Notes: generated from the sequence alone by a model not told the origin. A stretch of DNA of 64,000 nucleotides from Rickettsia endosymbiont of Bradysia coprophila (GCA_019468145.1 JAHXDM010000002.1:1-64000); one strand, 5' to 3'. Shown: positions 49,152 to 60,831, counted from the first letter of the stretch. Made by a program: numbers and translations.

Positions 49152-50539
49152 GGGTACAGCTATTGAATAATGTTTTAAATTATGCTATGGTGAGATTTTA
49201 GTAAATAATTGGAATTAAGCTATGGCAGAAATAATAACACGGAACGGAGAAGAAATCACAATACAAATTACATTAAAATTGGATGGCTCTATGCTTGAAA
49301 TGGAAGATGCGATACAGAAAGGAGTAAATGAGGTTGGGTGCATTGCAACTAAAGAAGCCCTAAGTAAGTTTGATGCAACTGGTGCGATAATTAATATTGG
49401 TAGTGTCAGAATGTCTTCAAAGGGCAAAGTGAAAAAAGAGTATGAGACACCCTATGGTACTGTTGAGATAATGCGACATGTATATCAGAGCTCGAAAGGA
49501 GGCAAGACGTTTTGTCCAGTTGATGAGAAAGGGCGTATAATTATTCATTCTACACCAAAATTTGCCAAAATGATTTCGTATAAATATGCATCTTTAAGTG
49601 CGAAAGATGTCAGTGAAGATTTTGCAGAGAATCATTCTAGGAGTTGTTCGAGAGGATATATCCAAAAGGTTGCTGATTATATAGGATCTATAGCTTTAGC
49701 GACAGAAGAAGATTGGGAATATGCTATTCCCAAGATTGTAGAACCGGTTACCAGTATAGGTATTAGTTTAGATGGCACATGTATTTTAATGAAAGAACAA
49801 GGTTATCGTGAAGCTATGACAGGTAATATCTCTTTGTACGATGCGCAAAGCGAAAGATTGCATACAATATATATTGGAGCGTCTCCTGAATATGGTAAAG
49901 GGTTATTTATAGCTCGTTTACAAGGAGAGGTTAATAAAATCAAACAAAAATATCCTACAGCAAATTATATTGGCATTGCTGATGGCGCAAGTAATAATTG
50001 GAAATTTTTAGAACTGAATACACAATATCATATTCTAGATTTTTATCATGCTAGCGAATATTTAGCAAAAAGTTCATATTCACTTTTTAGTGATGAAGGG
50101 AGAAGAAAGGAATGGTTGAGTAATGCTTGTCATAAATTAAAGCATGAAAACAATGCGGCTGCAGAGCTTTTAGACACGATGAAGGAACAAGTGAAAAAAA
50201 ATGAAGGAAATAAAAAAATATCACCAGCAATAAAGGACAATTTGAGTAAAGCGGTGAGCTATTTTACTAATCAATTAGAACGTATGAATTATAGTAATTA
50301 CACAGCACAAAATTTTCCTATAGGTTCTGGTGTGACGGAAGCGGCTTGCAAGACGCTGATCAAGCAAAGATTATGTAAATCAGCAATGCAGTGGCGAACT
50401 CAAGGTGCCAAAATAGTTATTTCCATTAGATCTCTTGTTCAAACAAAAGGAAGGTGGAATCAATTTTGGAACATGATTAACCAAAATGCCTTAAGCGACA
50501 TCTTGATATCTTAGTTAACATTATTCAATAGCTGTACCC
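49152..50539 (+). mobile_element. ISKra4-like insertion sequence nested in IS481
   Basis: The 1388-bp copy is flanked by TATTAGAG at 49144-49151 and 50540-50547, an exact 8-bp duplication. This insertion is therefore younger than the IS481 copy holding it. Confidence 0.94.
49222..50514 (+). CDS. ISKra4-family-like transposase, intact
   Basis: This 430-residue protein differs from 11006-12298 by one residue. It starts after a weak AATTAAGCT leader, identical in all copies. Confidence 0.88.
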   Translation: MAEIITRNGEEITIQITLKLDGSMLEMEDAIQKGVNEVGCIATKEALSKFDATGAIINIGSVRMSSKGKVKKEYETPYGTVEIMRHVYQSSKGGKTFCPVDEKGRIIIHSTPKFAKMISYKYASLSAKDVSEDFAENHSRSCSRGYIQKVADYIGSIALATEEDWEYAIPKIVEPVTSIGISLDGTCILMKEQGYREAMTGNISLYDAQSERLHTIYIGASPEYGKGLFIARLQGEVNKIKQKYPTANYIGIADGASNNWKFLELNTQYHILDFYHASEYLAKSSYSLFSDEGRRKEWLSNACHKLKHENNAAAELLDTMKEQVKKNEGNKKISPAIKDNLSKAVSYFTNQLERMNYSNYTAQNFPIGSGVTEAACKTLIKQRLCKSAMQWRTQGAKIVISIRSLVQTKGRWNQFWNMINQNALSDILIS

Positions 50540-51237
50540 TATTAGAGAAGCGTCGTAATGAGAAAGAAGCCCATGGTGAGATAGAAACGCAGCATCCAGG
50601 TTATTTAGGGTGCCAGGATACATATTATGTTGGCAATTTTAAAGGTATAGGTAAGGTTTATTCTCAGGTCTTTATCGACAGCTATACCAGAGTAGCAGAT
50701 GCTAAACTATATACTGAGAAAACAGCGCTGACGAGTGCTGATATGCTCAATGACCGGATATTACCATGGTATGAGGAGCAAGGGATACCTATCTTACGTA
50801 TCCTTACTGATCGGGGGAGCGAATATAAAGGCAATATAGAGCATCATGCTTTTGAGTTATTCTTAAGCATCGAAGGTATAGAACATACTGTTACTCGCGC
50901 TTACTCGCCTCAAACCAATGGTATGTGTGAGCGTTTTAACAAAACTATGAAACAGGAATTCTTTGATACAGCTATGCGAAAAAAGATTTATACATCCCTT
51001 GAAGATTTACAGCTAGATCTTGATATTTGGTTAGAGTATTACAATCATGAAAGGCCACATTCAGGAAAATATTGTTATGGTAAAACCCCTATGCAAACTT
51101 TTCAAGATAGTAAAAAATTAGCTGTTGAAAAGAATAATGAAATCTTGTACCTTGAATATATATCTGACAGTCAAAATTTAACTGACAATCAGGTGCAAAA
51201 TTTATAGTGTCTGTAAGATCAAATCTTGACTTCTACA

Positions 51238-53064
51238 GTCAATTTGATACTGCATAGCAACCTCCTTGCCACAAAAAGCCATAGAAATCTTTATAATTTT
51301 TTTAACGTGTTTATGTTCTTTTATTTTAGCATCATATCTCTTATCATTGATTTGTAGCAAACCAGACTTAGCTACGAATTCTAGCTCTTCTGCCACTTTA
51401 GCGACCTTGTACTCAATGATAATTGCATTCTCAGCTCTCTCTGCTTGCGGAACTAAAACAATATCAGCTCTACCATCCCCTGTTTCTTTTTCACTATCTA
51501 TTATATAATCTGAGGCTAACATATTAATTAACCCAAGCATAAAACCGCTATAAAATAGCTCTGCCCTAGCAATTCCTGTCTGGTGAAAACTAGTGGAATT
51601 TAATAACAATTTTTGTAGTTTCTCTTTAAATTCCTCTAGCCTAGCAGCAGGTAGTAGACTCACAAAGGAATAATACCTGGAACTATCAATCTTTAGCTGA
51701 TCAGTAACCCATTGTAACATTCGAGTATTATATATATACCGCACTTCTTTATTTGGTACTGATAACTCATAAATATTTTCCTCGTGACTTTTGGCCTTAG
51801 GGTTTAAATAACCGCTAAATAGTAATAAACTTAATAATCCCACTGGTTTATTAATGTCAGCAAAACTTATTTGTTTAACGATAGTAGAAGTAATATTTTT
51901 ACCCGTAATTAAGTTCTGTAAATCTTCCTGCATTTCATCAGAGAGCAGTGCTTTATCTATAAGGCTTGTCCCACCGCTATCTAGCCAGTAATGATCAAGC
52001 TTACCTTTATGCGCTAAACATTGCATAATGGACCATGGATTATATATTACTTCTCCACCAAATGTGTAACCATTATACCAGTCTTTAATCTTCTCAGGAT
52101 CTGTTTTAGTTGGTACTTTTGTAAGTAACTCATCTACTTCACCTTTAGTAAAACCATAGAATTTAGAAAAATCTTCATCTAATAAAGTATATTCACTTAC
52201 GTTATTTAAATCAGAGAATAAATTAGCTTTAGCAATCCGTAATATACCGGTTATTACACCTTTTTCTAAATATGGATTGGTTTTCAGGGCGCTACCAAAC
52301 ATACCGCGGAATATTTTTAGAACATTATCAAATTCTTTTGATTTTTCACCAAATTCAATATAGGCACTATTGATCGGTGTATCATATTCATCGATTAGTA
52401 TGTACACTTTTTGACCAAAATGCATAAAAAGTAATTCACTTAAAAATTTTAAACTAATTTTTAAATTAGTTTTATCTATTTGTCCTTGTAAATAATCTAG
52501 AAAATTATTCTTTTCATTTAAACTAATTTTATCACTAAACTGCAAATATTTATGACTATTATATAGGTTTTTAACACTTATTTTGATACCATTTTCGATT
52601 TCTTGATAGTCGCTACCTTTCACATCCTTAAAGTTTATGGAAATAACAGGAAATTGACCTTGACGTTTTATTGCATTTGCAATACTGGAAATTTTTAAAG
52701 GTTTAAGCTCTTTAGTTTCATCAAAACCTAAATCTACTGCACCTCCCCAAAACAGCTTGTTATTTATCTTCTCTCCCTCAGGTAAAGGCCTACCATCTTC
52801 ATCTACCTCTATTTCAAAGAATTTCTGGAGCATATTCATATTCAAGCTCTTACCCCAGCGCCTTGGACGAGTAATGAGAATTACATCTCCACTGTCTTCT
52901 AGTAATTCTTTAATCATTAAACTTTTATCAACAAATACATCACTATTGAACAACAAAGTTTTAAAGTCATCAGTACCTACTCTCATTCTAGGTAGATTAT
53001 TACCAGCTGGGAAGGAGGGAATAGCTTGATCTATTGAATTAGCATCTGAAAGTGTCACTGTCAT
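51238..53064 (-). CDS. AAA-ATPase-like/PD-(D/E)XK nuclease protein, copy 2 (stop codon lost to IS481)
   Basis: About 609 native residues, ending AMQYQID, where the normal stop should be; 11 IS residues follow. P-loop (LITRPRRWGKS), Walker B (LIDEYDTPI) and nuclease residues (GRADIVLVP, IIIEYKVAK) are all kept, so it may work. Compared with 39108-40937 the central part is almost identical, while the N-terminus (GTDDFKTLLFNSDVF) and parts of the C-terminal half differ. Its kinase-like partner upstream is broken by IS5. Confidence 0.85.
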
Positions 53065-53162
53065 ATTAGTGGATTATATTTAAAAATTATTTTAGTTCTT
53101 TAAACTATACCAAATTATAACATAAATAAGTTAGACCACTAAGTAATTTAAGCAAATAATTT

Positions 53163-53193
53163 ATTGCTGTAAGTTTGTAAGGCTTACAGCAAT
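53163..53193 (-). repeat. Conserved hairpin between kinase-like and nuclease genes (copy 2)
   Basis: ATTGCTGTAAG and CTTACAGCAAT form an 11-bp stem around TTTGTAAGG, the reverse complement of the loop in copy 1. It keeps the same position between the two genes. Confidence 0.65.
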
Positions 53194-53208
53194 GTGTTGT
53201 AGGCTAAC

Positions 53209-53759
53209 TTAATCAGTACTATTTGGCAGTTGCACCGGAATTCTACACTCAACAGTAGTAGTTTTACCCTCGATGCTGCTAAGGATAATTTTACCATTCA
53301 TTTCGTGGACCAACTGTTTCACACATGTTAACCCTAAACCTAATACTTTATATTGCCTAGCAGAATCAGCACTTTCGAGCTCTTCACACATATCTTGTTG
53401 CTTCTCTAAAGAGATACCAATGCCAGTATCGTGGACCATAAGTTGTAATATCCGGTTACCATCTTGTTCTAGATCATCAAAATCGTGGGCATCCGCGGAA
53501 CTTCTAGCAGGAAATAGATTAGCGGTAATTACCACCATCCCTTCGTCAGTAAATTTGATACTGTTGCCAATTAGCTGATCCAATATTGCTTGCAATCTAT
53601 AGCTATCACCTACCAAAACATCTGGCATTTCATAATGAATATTAGATACTAATCTTATTCCCTTATACAATGAAGCGGGTGTTGCTTTTTCTATAGATTG
53701 CTCTATTAATTTTTTAGGATTAAATTCTTCTAAAGCTACAGAAGTGAGCCCTGTATAAC
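53209..53759 (-). pseudogene. Kinase-like protein, copy 2, C-terminal part
   Basis: This part contains the ATPase domain: LIGNSIKFTDEG, HDTGIGIS and LGLGLTCVKQL. From the IS5 edge the native frame reads GLTSVALEEFNPKKLIEQS. Relative to copy 1, 22 bp (YEFLQC region) are missing at the junction between two AAT triplets, putting the two halves out of frame even without the IS. Confidence 0.82.
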
Positions 53760-53762
53760 ATT

Positions 53763-54666
53763 AGACTTCTTGCATAACCTAGGATATAGGATAAAATGAT
53801 AAGATTTTAGGAATTTTATCATATGAGATATGAAGAACTTAAAAAGTTTGGGGAAGAAGAATTTAGACGTTTAACAGGGGTTAAGAAGAATACTTTTGCA
53901 AGAATGACTATTATTTTAGAAGAAGCAGAAACAAAGAAGAAAAGATTTGGGGGCAAACCAAACCATTTAAGTATAGAAGAGAGGTTATTGATGGCCCTAG
54001 AATATATAAGGGAATATAGAACATATTTTCATATATCAGCTTCATATGGAATATCTGAAAGTAGTTGTTATCAGAATATAAAATGGGTAGAAGATACTTT
54101 AATTAAGCATCCGGATTTTGCTCTTCCTGGTAAGAAAGCTTTAGTTAAAAGTGATATGACGTATGAAACCATTCTAATTGATGCCACAGAAAGTCCTATC
54201 CAGCGTCCAAAAAAAGACAAAAACGCTACTATTCAGGTAAGAAGAAAAGACATACTTTAAAAACTCAGCTGGTAGTAGACAAAAAGACAAAACAAATAAT
54301 ATGTACAAATTATGCAAATGGTAAACGACATGATTTTAGGTTATTTAAGGAATCCAAAATTAATATCCATCCTGATACTAATGTAATTACCGATACTGGA
54401 TATCAAGGGTTACAAAAGATTCATGCTAAATCTGAGTTACCAAAAAAGAAGACTAAAAAAAATCCATTAACAAAACAAGATAAGAAAAATAACCAAAAAC
54501 TGGCAAGTACCAGGGCCCTGAATGAAAATGTTATCGGCATGCTAAAATGTTTTAAAATTATTGCTGATAAATATCGAAATCGACGTAAAAGATTTGCTCT
54601 AAGATTTAATTTAATCGCTGGTTTATATAATTGGGAACTAAATTATTAGGGTTATGCAAGAGGTCT
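53763..54666 (+). mobile_element. IS5-family element in kinase-like gene copy 2
   Basis: This is a complete 904-bp element with ATT at 53760-53762 and 54667-54669. It has the codon-5 TAG variant of ORFA, and carries CysTyrGln instead of CysTyrArg near residue 93 and a changed codon (AAATGT) in ORFB. Confidence 0.92.
53823..54649 (+). CDS. IS5-family transposase, short-start variant
   Basis: ORFA is 53823-54260 (145 residues, start MRYEELKK). ORFB reaches the TAG at 54647-54649. A LKRF to LKCF substitution follows the catalytic Glu block. Confidence 0.78.
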
Positions 54667-55050
54667 ATTAGAAGAATCCAGCAAAACTTTAGCACTATCC
54701 ATAATGGTAGCCAAATGATTTCTTACCTCAGGATTTTGCTCCATTTCATAGAGTGCAACTAACTGCGCAAAAATTTCCTTACCAGGCGTACTAATATTAT
54801 TACCAATATTTTTAAGCAAATTTATTTTAGTTATTTCAGCTGCTTGTAACTTTTCTTTTATTTCTTGTAATTCAAGTTCTAGGTTTTTAAATTTATTAAT
54901 ATCCACATAATTCTCGTGATTGCCACTCACGTCAGCGCTAGACTCAGATGCTGGAATTAGTGTAGCAAATATTGGAGCAAGTTTAACAATCCATCTTGTT
55001 TCTGCAGTTTGATTTTGCGGTTGTTGTTGATTTTTAACATTATCTGTCAT
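54667..55050 (-). pseudogene. Kinase-like protein, copy 2, N-terminal part
   Basis: About 128 residues remain, MTDNVKNQQQ to LLDSSN. The His-box position reads GNNISTPGKE, so the acceptor His is missing in this copy too and even the Arg of RTP has changed to Ser. This independent copy shows that the loss of His is not a one-off mutation. Confidence 0.82.
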
Positions 55051-55397
55051 ACTATTCCTCTACTGTTTTGTTAAAAATGGTAGCACAGAGGTTAATATGT
55101 TAACTTTGCGGTTTCAATTTAACCTCTGTACTTAATACTACATTAGTGTAAGTACCTAATCAGCAGAGATATCACCATTAATATGAGGAGTACAGAGAAT
55201 TTCTGAAAGCAGCTGTTGAGATTTTTACCAACAACTTCTCAAGCGCTGCAAATTAGAGACAGATTTCCAAAACCCCCAAAAAAATACAGTGACAATCATG
55301 CACTTTGGCAGCAGAAAAAAGTTCTGTAACCAGCATTACTACTGGCATTCTAGCTGCATTTATGATATAATTTGTTATCATTTATACGGTAAAAACT
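55051..55397 (-). promoter_or_regulatory. Leader of kinase-like gene copy 2, with inverted repeat
   Basis: The stretch 55051-55320 is homologous (reverse strand) to 37732-37999. ACAGAGGTTAA at 55085-55095 pairs with TTAACCTCTGT at 55119-55129. Homology ends near 55320. Beyond that lies the short upstream region of the dam fragment. Confidence 0.5.
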
Positions 55398-55549
55398 ATG
55401 CTACCTACTGCTAATAAACCTCAACCATTTTTACAATGGGTTGGTGGTAAAAGAAAAATCACTGATAAGCTAATTGAGCATATTCCATCAGGGCTAAATA
55501 ATTACTATGAACCATTTCTTGGTGGGGGAGCATTATTTTTCCAAGTAAA
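55398..55549 (+). pseudogene. dam: DNA adenine methylase (D12 class), N-terminal fragment
   Basis: About 50 residues: KPQPFLQWVGGKRKI (the AdoMet-binding FxGGK motif) and YYEPFLGGGALFFQ (second AdoMet motif) identify a Dam-type D12 class N6-adenine methylase. The IS481 at 55550 removes the rest, including the DPPY catalytic motif, so it is inactive. Confidence 0.82.
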
Positions 55550-55983
55550 TGTATTAGTTGACATTTGATCTTACATTTAATAAAAATAATGTATAAAAAA
55601 TACAGATAAAAAAATGGAAGGTCACAATGAACTTAAATCAAAAAATAATAAAGCCCAAACTAGGGTTATTAGGGCTAGCAAAGAGTTTAGGCAATGTATC
55701 AGCAGCATGTAAGGCTATGGGATATAGTAGAGATAATTACTATAGATTTCAAGAATTATATGAAACTGGAGGAGAAGAAGCCCTATACGAAATAAGTCGG
55801 AAGAAGCCCATAATAGCTAATAGAGTAGATCCACGTGTGGAGAAAGCAGTTGTGGATATGGCTGTAGAATATCCAGCATATGGGCAACTGAGAGTATCAA
55901 ATGAGCTTAAGAAGACAGGTATTCTTGTATCACCTGGTGGGGTAAGATCAATTTGGTTGCGTAATGATTTAAACAATATCAAT

Positions 55984-56887
55984 AGACCTCTTGCATAACC
56001 CTAATAATTTAGTTCCCAATTATATAAACCAGCGATTAAATTAAATCTTAGAGCAAATCTTTTACGTCGATTTCGATATTTATCAGCAATAATTTTAAAA
56101 CGTTTTAGCATGCCGATAACATTTTCATTCAGGGCCCTGGTACTTGCCAGTTTTTGGTTATTTTTCTTATCTTGTTTTGTTAATGGATTTTTTTTAGTCT
56201 TCTTTTTTGGTAACTCAGATTTAGCATGAATCTTTTGTAACCCTTGATATCCAGTATCGGTAATTACATTAGTATCAGGATGGATATTAATTTTGGATTC
56301 CTTAAATAACCTAAAATCATGTCGTTTACCATTTGCATAATTTGTACATATTATTTGTTTTGTCTTTTTGTCTACTACCAGCTGAGTTTTTAAAGTATGT
56401 CTTTTCTTCTTACCTGAATAGTAGCGTTTTTGTCTTTTTTTGGACGCTGGATAGGACTTTCTGTGGCATCAATTAGAATGGTTTCATACGTCATATCACT
56501 TTTAACTAAAGCTTTCTTACCAGGAAAAGCAAAATCCGGATGCTTAATTAAAGTATCTTCTACCCATTTTATATTCCGATAACAACTACTTTCAGATATT
56601 CCATATGAAGCTGATATATGAAAATATGTTCTATATTCCCTTATATATTCTAGGGCCATCAATAACCTCTCTTCTATACTTAAATGGTTTGGTTTGCTCC
56701 CAAATCTTTTCTTCTTTGTTTCTGCTTCTTCTAAAATAATAGTCATTCTTGCAAAAGTATTCTTCTTAACCCCTGTTAAACGTCTAAATTCTTCTTCTCC
56801 AAACTTTTTAAGTTCTTCATATCTCATATGATAAAATTCCTGAAATCTTATCATTTTATCCTATATCCTAGGTTATGCAAGAAGTCT
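55984..56887 (-). mobile_element. IS5-family element nested in IS481, with 3-bp duplication AAT
   Basis: This is a complete 904-bp copy. AAT lies at 55981-55983 and 56888-56890. The exact restoration of the 1202-bp host length fixes the duplication at 3 bp. Confidence 0.94.
56001..56854 (-). CDS. IS5-family transposase via frameshift (ORFA 56390-56854)
   Basis: It has the full-length start, with Ser for Gly at residue 53 (FGSKPNH) and the DFAFPGKK variant shared with the traG copy. The A7 site and ORFB are intact. Confidence 0.83.
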
Positions 56888-57658
56888 AATAAAAGGCTTA
56901 AAGCATTAGAAGCTAAGATGGCTCAAGATGGTATTGTTCTTACCGAAGCCCAGTTACAAGTATTAGAGAAGCGTCGTAATGAGAAAGAAGCCCATGGTGA
57001 GATAGAAACGCAGCATCCAGGTTATTTAGGGTGCCAGGATACATATTATGTTGGCAATTTTAAAGGTATAGGTAAGGTTTATTCTCAGGTCTTTATCGAC
57101 AGCTATACCAGAGTAGCAGATGCTAAACTATATACTGAGAAAACAGCGCTGACGAGTGCTGATATGCTCAATGATCGGATATTACCATGGTATGAGGAGC
57201 AAGGGATACCTATCTTACGTATCCTTACTGATCGGGGGAGCGAATATAAAGGCAATATAGAGCATCATGCTTTTGAGTTATTCTTAAGCATCGAAGGTAT
57301 AGAACATACTGTTACTCGCGCTTACTCGCCTCAAACCAATGGTATGTGTGAGCGTTTTAACAAAACTATGAAACAGGAATTCTTTGATACAGCTATGCGA
57401 AAAAAGATTTATACATCCCTTGAAGATTTACAGCTAGATCTTGATATTTGGTTAGAGTATTACAATCATGAAAGGCCACATTCAGGAAAATATTGTTATG
57501 GTAAAACCCCTATGCAAACTTTTCAAGATAGTAAAAAATTAGCTGTTGAAAAGAATAATGAAATCTTGTACCTTGAATATATATCTGACAGTCAAAATTT
57601 AACTGACAATCAGGTGCAAAATTTATAGTGCCTGTAAGATCAAATCTTGACTTCTACA

Positions 57659-58383
57659 AATATCTTAGTTTTTATATGCTCTGACAAGGCAATATCTTTT
57701 AGTAACTTCAGTTGATACTGATCTTGCTCTTCTCCTTTAAATTCGCAAGAAGTTAATAACTCATAAGCCGTATTAGCCTCAAATACTCCTGCTATTTTCC
57801 GCTTTAGTTGTGCTTGCTTGCTGGTATCGAGCTTGCGTTCTATTTTTTCCAAATATTGCTCTTTTAGTTTTTCTGGCTCGTTAGATTTGAAATGAAAATT
57901 GCCCTGATTAACTTTGCTACTTTCTCGAAATTCATGCACTAAGGCTTTAGTCATATAGTTCAGCAGCACTTTTTTATTACAAAAATAATGGTTAGGATAC
58001 TGTTCTGCCAATTTGATGCATGGGGTGTTTCGACATTTGATGTGCTGCTTGATAATGGTGGCATTATATAGATGAATAAACCCTCCTTCTTACAATTCAA
58101 GGATGCATTGCCTAATACGTCTTTGACAAACTCCGAGTGATTGTTCAAAAAAATGATAACTTTCTTGTAGCTCATCCATGTTGTCATTATGACAAACTTG
58201 TAAGCGAAAAACTATTAAAGAAAGTAGTTGACGAGCAGTTTTACTTAATGGTTTATTGTTATTAGAGGTAAGATTAAACCATTCAGGTGGGATAAAATTA
58301 CCAACGAAATTATAGAAGATAGTATCATTGTTACTATCAATAGAAATATGGGGGGTGGAAGGAAAGTTGACTAATTGCTGCAT
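57659..58383 (-). pseudogene. DnaA-like replication initiator, second copy, internally deleted
   Basis: The start MQQLVNFPSTPHIS and winged-helix-like region match the copy at 35154. An in-frame TAA replaces the Gln codon after QCILEL. The sequence continues GGFIHLYNA, then jumps from TPCIKL straight to AEQYPNHYFCNKKVLLNYM: about 190 residues, the linker region, are deleted between short repeats resembling AAATTAG. The C-terminus extends past the point where copy 1 is cut (EFRESSKVNQGNFHFKS and beyond) up to the IS481. Confidence 0.72.
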
Positions 58384-58454
58384 AATCCCTCCGTCTGAAC
58401 ATCAGAACCAGTAAGGGTTTGCGAGCAATTTAAATAGCCATAACTGTATTTAAA

Positions 58455-58477
58455 AGCAGCATATAGGCAGCATATGG
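58455..58477 (-). repeat. Iteron-like direct repeat before rep copy 2
   Basis: GCAGCATATAGGCAGCATAT, read on the reverse strand, gives two ATATGCTGC units 11 bp apart, as before the other rep. Confidence 0.45.
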
Positions 58478-58693
58478 AATTTTGAGGAGAGAGAGTAGAA
58501 TCCCAAAAAGCTGATAGGGAATATGGCGGACTGTAGTGGACCATTTCAGAACCACGCCAGATATCAAATTATTAATTGTGCAAACCTTTGCAGCATATGA
58601 ACCCTCCAGAAATTAACGGTTAATTAGTTTTGACTCTTATACTAATCAGAAGCTTGAGATAGATAATGCAAAATTTTTTTTATAAAACTTACT

Positions 58694-58812
58694 GTATAGC
58701 TTAACCAGATAAAATGGCGACATTAGCAAGGACTGAATAGACTGCCTGTAAGAAATCAGTGAAATTACAAGCAGTTTTTCTAATGTCGCCATTTTATCTG
58801 GTTAAGCTATAC
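58694..58812. mobile_element. Snap-back MITE with 33-bp perfect inverted repeats
   Basis: The left arm 58694-58726 (GTATAGCTTAACCAGATAAA onward) and right arm 58780-58812 are perfect reverse complements. The inner parts (CTGCCTGTAA and TTACAAGCAG) pair with one mismatch, so almost all of the 119 bp folds into one hairpin. It has no coding capacity. This looks like a miniature element moved by a transposase not present in the window. No target duplication is clear. Confidence 0.75.
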
Positions 58813-58866
58813 TTTTCATTCGTCTCTAATAAAAATATTAAAATAATGCCTTAGGCTCTCTTCACT

Positions 58867-60831
58867 TTATAACTCCTTATTTTTTAGAGAATCAAGAGAT
58901 TGTTTAGAAGGTACAGTTGTTGTGGATATCTTTTTTGGGGCAACCTTAAACTGATGATTCTTAAGCGTCCGTAAGGATGCTATAACTGCTTTATCTTTTA
59001 AAATGTTTTTAATCTTGTGAGCTTGGGGGGGAGAATAAGCGGTGGGAAGATACATGTTTATTATATCTATTATCCTTCTGAGTTTTTGTTGCCAATCTAA
59101 TTTTCTACCAGCAATCTCAACGCCTTTTCTTACCATAGGTCCCGCAATTTGTATAATATCCTTTTTGTTTGCATTTAAAAATAAAGGAGATAATATTTCT
59201 TCTACTTTGTTTCTCATTGCCTTTGTATCAGTAGAAGTAAGTGTTTTCTTATCTTCTAACTGTTCCTGAAAATATTTTACTAATTGTTCTTTAACTATTT
59301 CAATATATGCATCTTCCAATACCGCTACTAGTGCTATATTTCCACGCCTGCGGACATTTTCTAAAGGGGTAAAACCATTAAGGTCTTGTTTAGTTAATAA
59401 ACTACGCCCTGTTGGGTAACTTAATAGGGTTTCTGTCATTTTAATTGTATCTTGTGGGCTTTCTAATACTATATCTAAGAGAGTACTGGTTTTCCCTTCT
59501 ATTATTTTATTGAGACTTGGATCAGCAAGAGAAATTCCCTTGTCTACTAATTGCTTAAATAATAAATCTGCTCCCTCTACATTCCCTTGTTCTATTGCTT
59601 TATATAACGTTGGAAGATCAACGTCTATATTAATAGCTGTAGTTATTGATTTTACACTTTCAGGATCATTTATTGCAGCTATTAATGGGGAATCTGCTCT
59701 TCTAGGTATTGTACTTCTTGTTAACTCTAGGTTTCTAGAAGTAGCTAACGCTCCCTCAGGTAAACCAGCACCTACTTCTAGAGCTTCTTTATTTATCTTT
59801 GATGTCTGTATTGCTAGTGTTTCATTAGATACTAAATTTGATAATTGCTCTTTGATTTCAGAAGAAATTATGGAACTAAGTCTTTGAGAATATTGTTCTA
59901 TAAAATATTTTTTATTATCTGGTGTTAAAACCTTTAACCATTCTATTGGTTCCATTGTAAAGTTTAGTTCAGGCGGCGATAGTATTCTATAAATTAACTG
60001 ATCAATAAACTTCCGCTGTACTTGAGGATCAAGAAAATTTACCAATTCTATAGCATGTTTCTGCATAGCTTTTATTAAATCAGGATGTTTACTATTTGCT
60101 ATCTTTAATAATTGACAAAATTTCTTAACAAATTTTGTTTGGATATCAGTATCTAAATTTTGTAGTATTTTTAATGATTCTCGCTGAATAAGTTGTAAAT
60201 TATGTTCTTTTGAATCCAACGTCACTAGATATAATAAAAAAATTTGTTCCAAATCTTTTGAGCCCAATGCTTCTGTTAAGGTGATTAGTTCACTTGGTTT
60301 TGCTGTTAACAAAGATAGTTTAAATTGTTTATTAAAAAATTCTAAAAAATCTAGACTCAAGTAATTTTGAGAGTTAAAATCTTGCGTAAGAGAACCAAGC
60401 CATTTTGCTGATTCTGTTAGTACTCCTTTGAACGAAGATAGTGGTTCTTGCTGTCTTTGAGTTAATGATAAAGTCTCCTTAAGATTACTATTTAATATTA
60501 ATAAATTGGATATTAAAGATTTGTTAATATCTATACCAGGTATCTTCTTTAAAGTTACCATCGCTTGAGCTATATGTTCGGGTTTTAAAAAAGATTTAGC
60601 GATAGGGTTATAGTGATTATCTCGTAATAAAAAAAGCTGGGTCAGAAACTCTTTATAGGCATCAGGATTAAGAATTTGTGATAACATACCTGGTTCCCTT
60701 ACCTTTTCTATTAGTAATGTATAACTATTCTTATCAGGCATTGTACTAATATATTGTTGTACCTCAGGGCTGATAACTTTTAGGCATTCCACTTCCTTAA
60801 AACCCCATAAATCCCAATATGTTTGTTGGAC
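58867..60831 (-). pseudogene. Large ankyrin-like protein, N-terminus cut by ISKra4-like element
   Basis: The open frame reaches the IS edge at 60831 without a start of its own; the first internal Met is at 60792 (641 residues). It is mostly helical. The stretch at about 385-490 (LPTLYKAIEQGNVEGADLLF, NGFTPLENVRRRGNIALVAV) resembles degenerate ankyrin repeats. A basic tail (KKISTTTVPSKQSL) follows. The N-terminal portion is unassigned. Rickettsial ankyrin proteins are often effectors, but nothing here shows secretion. The amount missing at the N-terminus is unknown. Confidence 0.65.

Larger units (their letters stand above)
48717..51207 (+). pseudogene. IS481-family transposase split by ISKra4-like insertion
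   Basis: Residues 1-144 are at 48717-49151. The rest resumes at 50548 and can restart at [10 protein letters not shown] (50743-51207). It carries the YEEQGIP variant. It is inactive unless the insert excises. Confidence 0.9.
48640..51237 (+). mobile_element. IS481-family element interrupted by an ISKra4-like element
   Basis: The outer ends are intact. Removing the 1388-bp insert and one 8-bp duplication gives exactly 1202 bp. The left flank (CTATAATA) and right flank (GTCAATTT) do not match, so this copy also sits at a recombined junction: traD-Ti on one side, nuclease gene on the other. Confidence 0.93.
55627..57628 (+). pseudogene. IS481-family transposase split by IS5
   Basis: Residues 1-118 are on the left; the remainder is read as part of an ORF at 56828-57628 whose first 20 residues come from the IS5 end. 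This copy carries DNYYR instead of DSYYR in the HTH and GILV instead of GVLV. Confidence 0.9.
55550..57658 (+). mobile_element. IS481-family element interrupted by IS5
   Basis: The pieces 55550-55983 and 56891-57658 add to exactly 1202 bp after removing IS5 and one AAT. The flanks are the dam fragment (left) and the rep pseudogene (right). They share no 7-bp duplication. Confidence 0.93.

Noticed and set aside
58540-58600. A second tRNA 3' end before rep copy 2 (ending TCCGCCA)
   Set aside because: The bases after CCGCCA resemble the att region of copy 1, but the preceding sequence does not form a T arm or anticodon arm.
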